The notes under the pieces are model-generated. The model saw nothing but the letters and a program-made list of their open reading frames with translations. It searched no databases and was not told where the DNA came from. Shown here piece by piece: positions 61,300 to 64,000 of a DNA stretch of 64,000 bases. A program made the position numbers and the translations under genes. Source of the stretch: Agaricus subrufescens (Eukaryota; Basidiomycota; Agaricomycetes; Agaricales; Agaricaceae); NCBI GenBank assembly GCA_029945375.1, contig CM057058.1, forward strand, positions 3,720,001 to 3,784,000. Direction: 5' to 3'. Each line of letters starts with the position of its first letter. The stretch's first letter is position 1.

Positions 61300-64000
61300 A
61301 TGTTTCCTTGCCAGGCCACTGCGTGCAATTTTCGTGGAAAAAACCAACAATCTCGCAATCATCATCAGGGCAAATGTGCCTTGTTTCGAGAGGAGATGAA
61401 TAGTTGGGCAGCCCAGCTAGCTGAAGTTGACTTGAAAAGAAAAAACTCAATCTCTGAACCTCGCATTGCCACTCGAAAAATTGCACGAGCAGACCAACGA
61501 GATATTGCCGATGGCAGAAGTGATAACATAAGCATTTTTTAAATGTCTATAAATATATTTTTATTAATTAAAATACATAGGTCTCGCCGACTAGGGATCC
61601 TACCCCAGGACCCAGTGGCCAGATGAATGATGATACAATGATGGTAAGTTGTTTGTTCTTTTCAAATGTGTGAGTATGAGCTTATATGAATGAACAGAGC
61701 ATAATGGGTTCCCCGATGTCTGAAGTCCAAGCCCGTGACCGCTCTGTGTATTCAACTCGATCAGGGCGTTGTCGTCAACAGCCACGGTGGTTCAATGATA
61801 TGGTTCCATCACTCCCTACCCCAATTCCACACATGCCTCCTCCAGTACTCGCTGAGGAGGACCATACTGAGCCTGAAATCACAGGCACGTTTGACATCAC
61901 CACTGCTATTGTTGAAACAATGTCAAATGGCCTGGGGTTATTTCGCCGTTATACTCAATACATCAGCACAGATCCTGAGGCAGATCAAACTCTTGAGGAT
62001 CTATGTGACGCACAGACTTTCAATATATCAAAAATGTCGTTGAACCGAACAGTTATGGATAGTATTGGCTTTTCATCAGAAAACGAGTTTAGCCTTTATA
62101 AAAACCCAACTGTTCTTAACCTTGTCTCATGGTTCACCCGGACCCAGGGGTCTCTGACCCTAAATGCCACCAATGACTTGGTGAAGAATGTGATTCAAGC
62201 AAAAGATTTCCGGGTTGAGCATTTGGACGGCTTTAATGCTCATCGTGAAGTCAATCGTATTGTTACCACTAAAGTTCCTGAATTCCTGAGAGAAGCTGGT
62301 TGGACTGAGGGTTCAGTTTTGTTGAGGTTGCCCCCTGAACGCAAGTCAGAGAAGTCACCAGAATTGGAGGCTATGACAATCAGTGTTGGTGGTATATACT
62401 ACCATAAACTCACTGAGGTGATACAAGCTGCGTTTAGTGATGAAACTGCCCAAAGTTTTCACTTTGAACCATTCAAACTCCTGCACCAAAAAAGTGGAGA
62501 GTCAGAGCCTGAACGAGTTTATAGTGAAGCATACAATTGTGATGCTTTCACCAATGAGAATGAGAAGCTGCAAAATCTTCCACCGGAGCCTGGATGTAAT
62601 CTCAACCGGGCTATTGCAGCTTTAATGTTTCATTCAGATGCAACTAAACTTGCAAGCTTTGGTGATGCATCTTTGTGGCCAATTTACTGTTACTTTGGTA
62701 ACCAGTCAAAGTATTCCCGATGTAAACCATCAGAGCATGCAGCTCATCACTTGGCTTATATCCCTTCGGTATGTTTTTTTTTTTTGGTTTTGAGATTTGA
62801 AAAATTGATAGGAATTTACTTATAGCTTCCGGCCACTGTTAGTGAGCACTATCAGGATAAATTTGATCAAGGGCCATCAGCAGCAGTGTTGACACACCTG
62901 AAACGAGAGCTTATGCATGCTATATGGAAGCTTTTGCTTGATGATGATTTTCTTGCTGCCTATGAACATGGTCTTGTAGTCAAATGTGGTGATGGTGTTG
63001 AACGACGACTCTATCCTCGTATTCTTTCCTATTCTGCTGATTATCCTGAAAAGTATGTGTTCTTTTGTTAATCTGATTGTTATTACTGATTAGTTATCAG
63101 AATTTTGTTGGGAACAATACGCTATCTTGGGAACTGTCCTTGTGTGAGATGCATGGTGGAAAAGAAGGATATTTATCTGCTAGGAACTGAGTCAGACATG
63201 GCTTGTCGAGAAGAGAAACGGGTTGATGATGAACAACATCGTAAGAGAATTGAGACTGTCCGTAAGAAGATTTTTCAACGAGGTGAAAATATAAATGGAA
63301 CAGCAGTTGAAAATCTATTGAAACCATTGTCTGAGGTTCCAACTAGAGTAAGTTTCTTCTGATTATTGATATAACTATATTTAATTTGAATTGATAGAAT
63401 GCATTTTCGGAACAACTGTTCAAATTTGGTTTTCAGTTCCATGAGATATTTGTTCCAGATCTCCTTCATGAATTTGAGCTGGGTGTTTGGAAGTCTGTAT
63501 TCACCCATTTAATCCGGATCCTAATGTGTCAAGACCATGAGGAAGTGACGGTGCTAGATAAAAGGTATGTGTTGTTATGAGTATGCTTGTGTTATTTCTA
63601 ATATTATTATATAGATATCGTCTTGTACCTAGATTTGGGCAGGATACAATACGCCGTTTTCATGCAAATGCCTCTGCTATGAAACAGCTAGCAGCCCGTG
63701 ATTTTGAAGATTTGTTGCAGGTATGTTTAATTTAAAATGAGATTGGTCTAGAATTAATATTTCTGTTATAACAGTGTGCTCTTCCAGTGTTTGAGCATTT
63801 GGTGTTCACACAACATAATGAGATTGTTCAAGATCTCTTATTTATTCTCAGCTGTTGGCATGCATTGGCCAAGTTGTGAATGCATACTGAGTCAACAATA
63901 TCACTTCTGGAAGAATGTACCCAAGCTCTGGGATCCTGTCTTCGGAAATTTGTCCATGTAGTATGCTCATCACATGATACCTATGAACTAGACAAAGAAG
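61300..64000 (+). mobile_element. Plavaka-type (CACTA-like) DNA transposon, transposase partial at window end
   Basis: Opens with a zinc-finger-like exon (MFPCQATACNF, then HHQGKCALF). A short exon at about 61581-61643 and a long one from about 61697 follow. Family landmarks: GDASLWPIYCYFGNQSKYS, HHLAYIPS, THLKRELMHAIWKLLLDDDF, RRLYPRILSYSADYPEK, GNCPCVRCMV, PDLLHEFELGVWKSVFTHL, RFGQDTIRRFHANASAMKQL, AARDFEDLLQCALPVFEHL and CWHALAKL. The gene continues beyond 64000. In the last exon a TGA (63877-63879) interrupts ALAKL-stop-MHTES where relatives have Arg; the frame stays open on both sides. The copy is therefore probably inactive unless this stop is a sequencing error. Terminal inverted repeats and target duplication were not located. 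Confidence 0.85.

Overview
The window reads as nuclear DNA of a mushroom-forming basidiomycete (Agaricomycetes). Genes are packed on both strands and cut by many short introns of about 50 nt with GT-AG borders. The gene content fits this group: NACHT-type STAND NTPases, CYP monooxygenases, a multi-exon DUF6534 membrane protein, a fruit-body-specific secreted protein, DUF6698 and DUF6699 proteins, and a Plavaka-type transposase. Exon borders below were worked out by hand from splice signals, reading-frame phase and family recall. No transcript or database search was available.

Layout. 1-3.8 kb: a NACHT NTPase (minus) between two diverged copies of one upstream sequence, which points to a tandem array running off the left edge. 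5.0-7.0 kb: a nine-exon P450 (minus). 11.0-15.1 kb: ATG4 with a very long acidic tail (minus). 18.1-20.1 kb: a second P450 (minus). 21.2-23.3 kb: a DUF6534 seven-helix-type protein with about 19 exons (plus). 24.4-26.1 kb: a fruit-body-specific protein A-like secreted protein (minus). 29.1-31.1 kb: RBX1 and tubulin cofactor C, head to head across 163 bp. 32.3-36.2 kb: aldehyde dehydrogenase and a peroxisomal (SKL-ending) dienoyl-CoA isomerase-like enzyme. 36.4-40.0 kb: a second NACHT protein that appears fused to an N-terminal DUF6699 domain. 41.8-45.3 kb: a CaMK-like kinase converging on a Rab GTPase with a large insertion.

45.9-54.3 kb is a lineage-specific cluster: three tandem paralogues of a degenerate protein-kinase fold (HRD kept, DFG changed to DFD, DFS or DFN). 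All three share an unusual GC-AG intron at the same position. A second, decaying reading frame follows each of the last two copies, and an unrecognised five-exon gene sits between copies one and two. A 28-bp minisatellite closes the cluster.

54.9-64 kb is a mobile-element neighbourhood: a DUF6698 gene (minus), an 865-aa gene of an expanded Agaricomycete family (plus) and a Plavaka transposase with an in-frame stop that runs off the right edge. A GGGTAGTCCCGG-type motif precedes all three genes in the sense of transcription. A block of tandem repeats and GATC-rich palindromes lies between the first two.

Housekeeping functions (autophagy, cullin-RING ubiquitination, tubulin folding, peroxisomal beta-oxidation, Rab traffic) therefore alternate with accessory, probably fast-evolving genes (NACHT proteins, kinase-like family, transposon-linked genes). 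The best candidates for undescribed biology are the DUF6699-NACHT fusion and the kinase-like tandem cluster with its companion frames.
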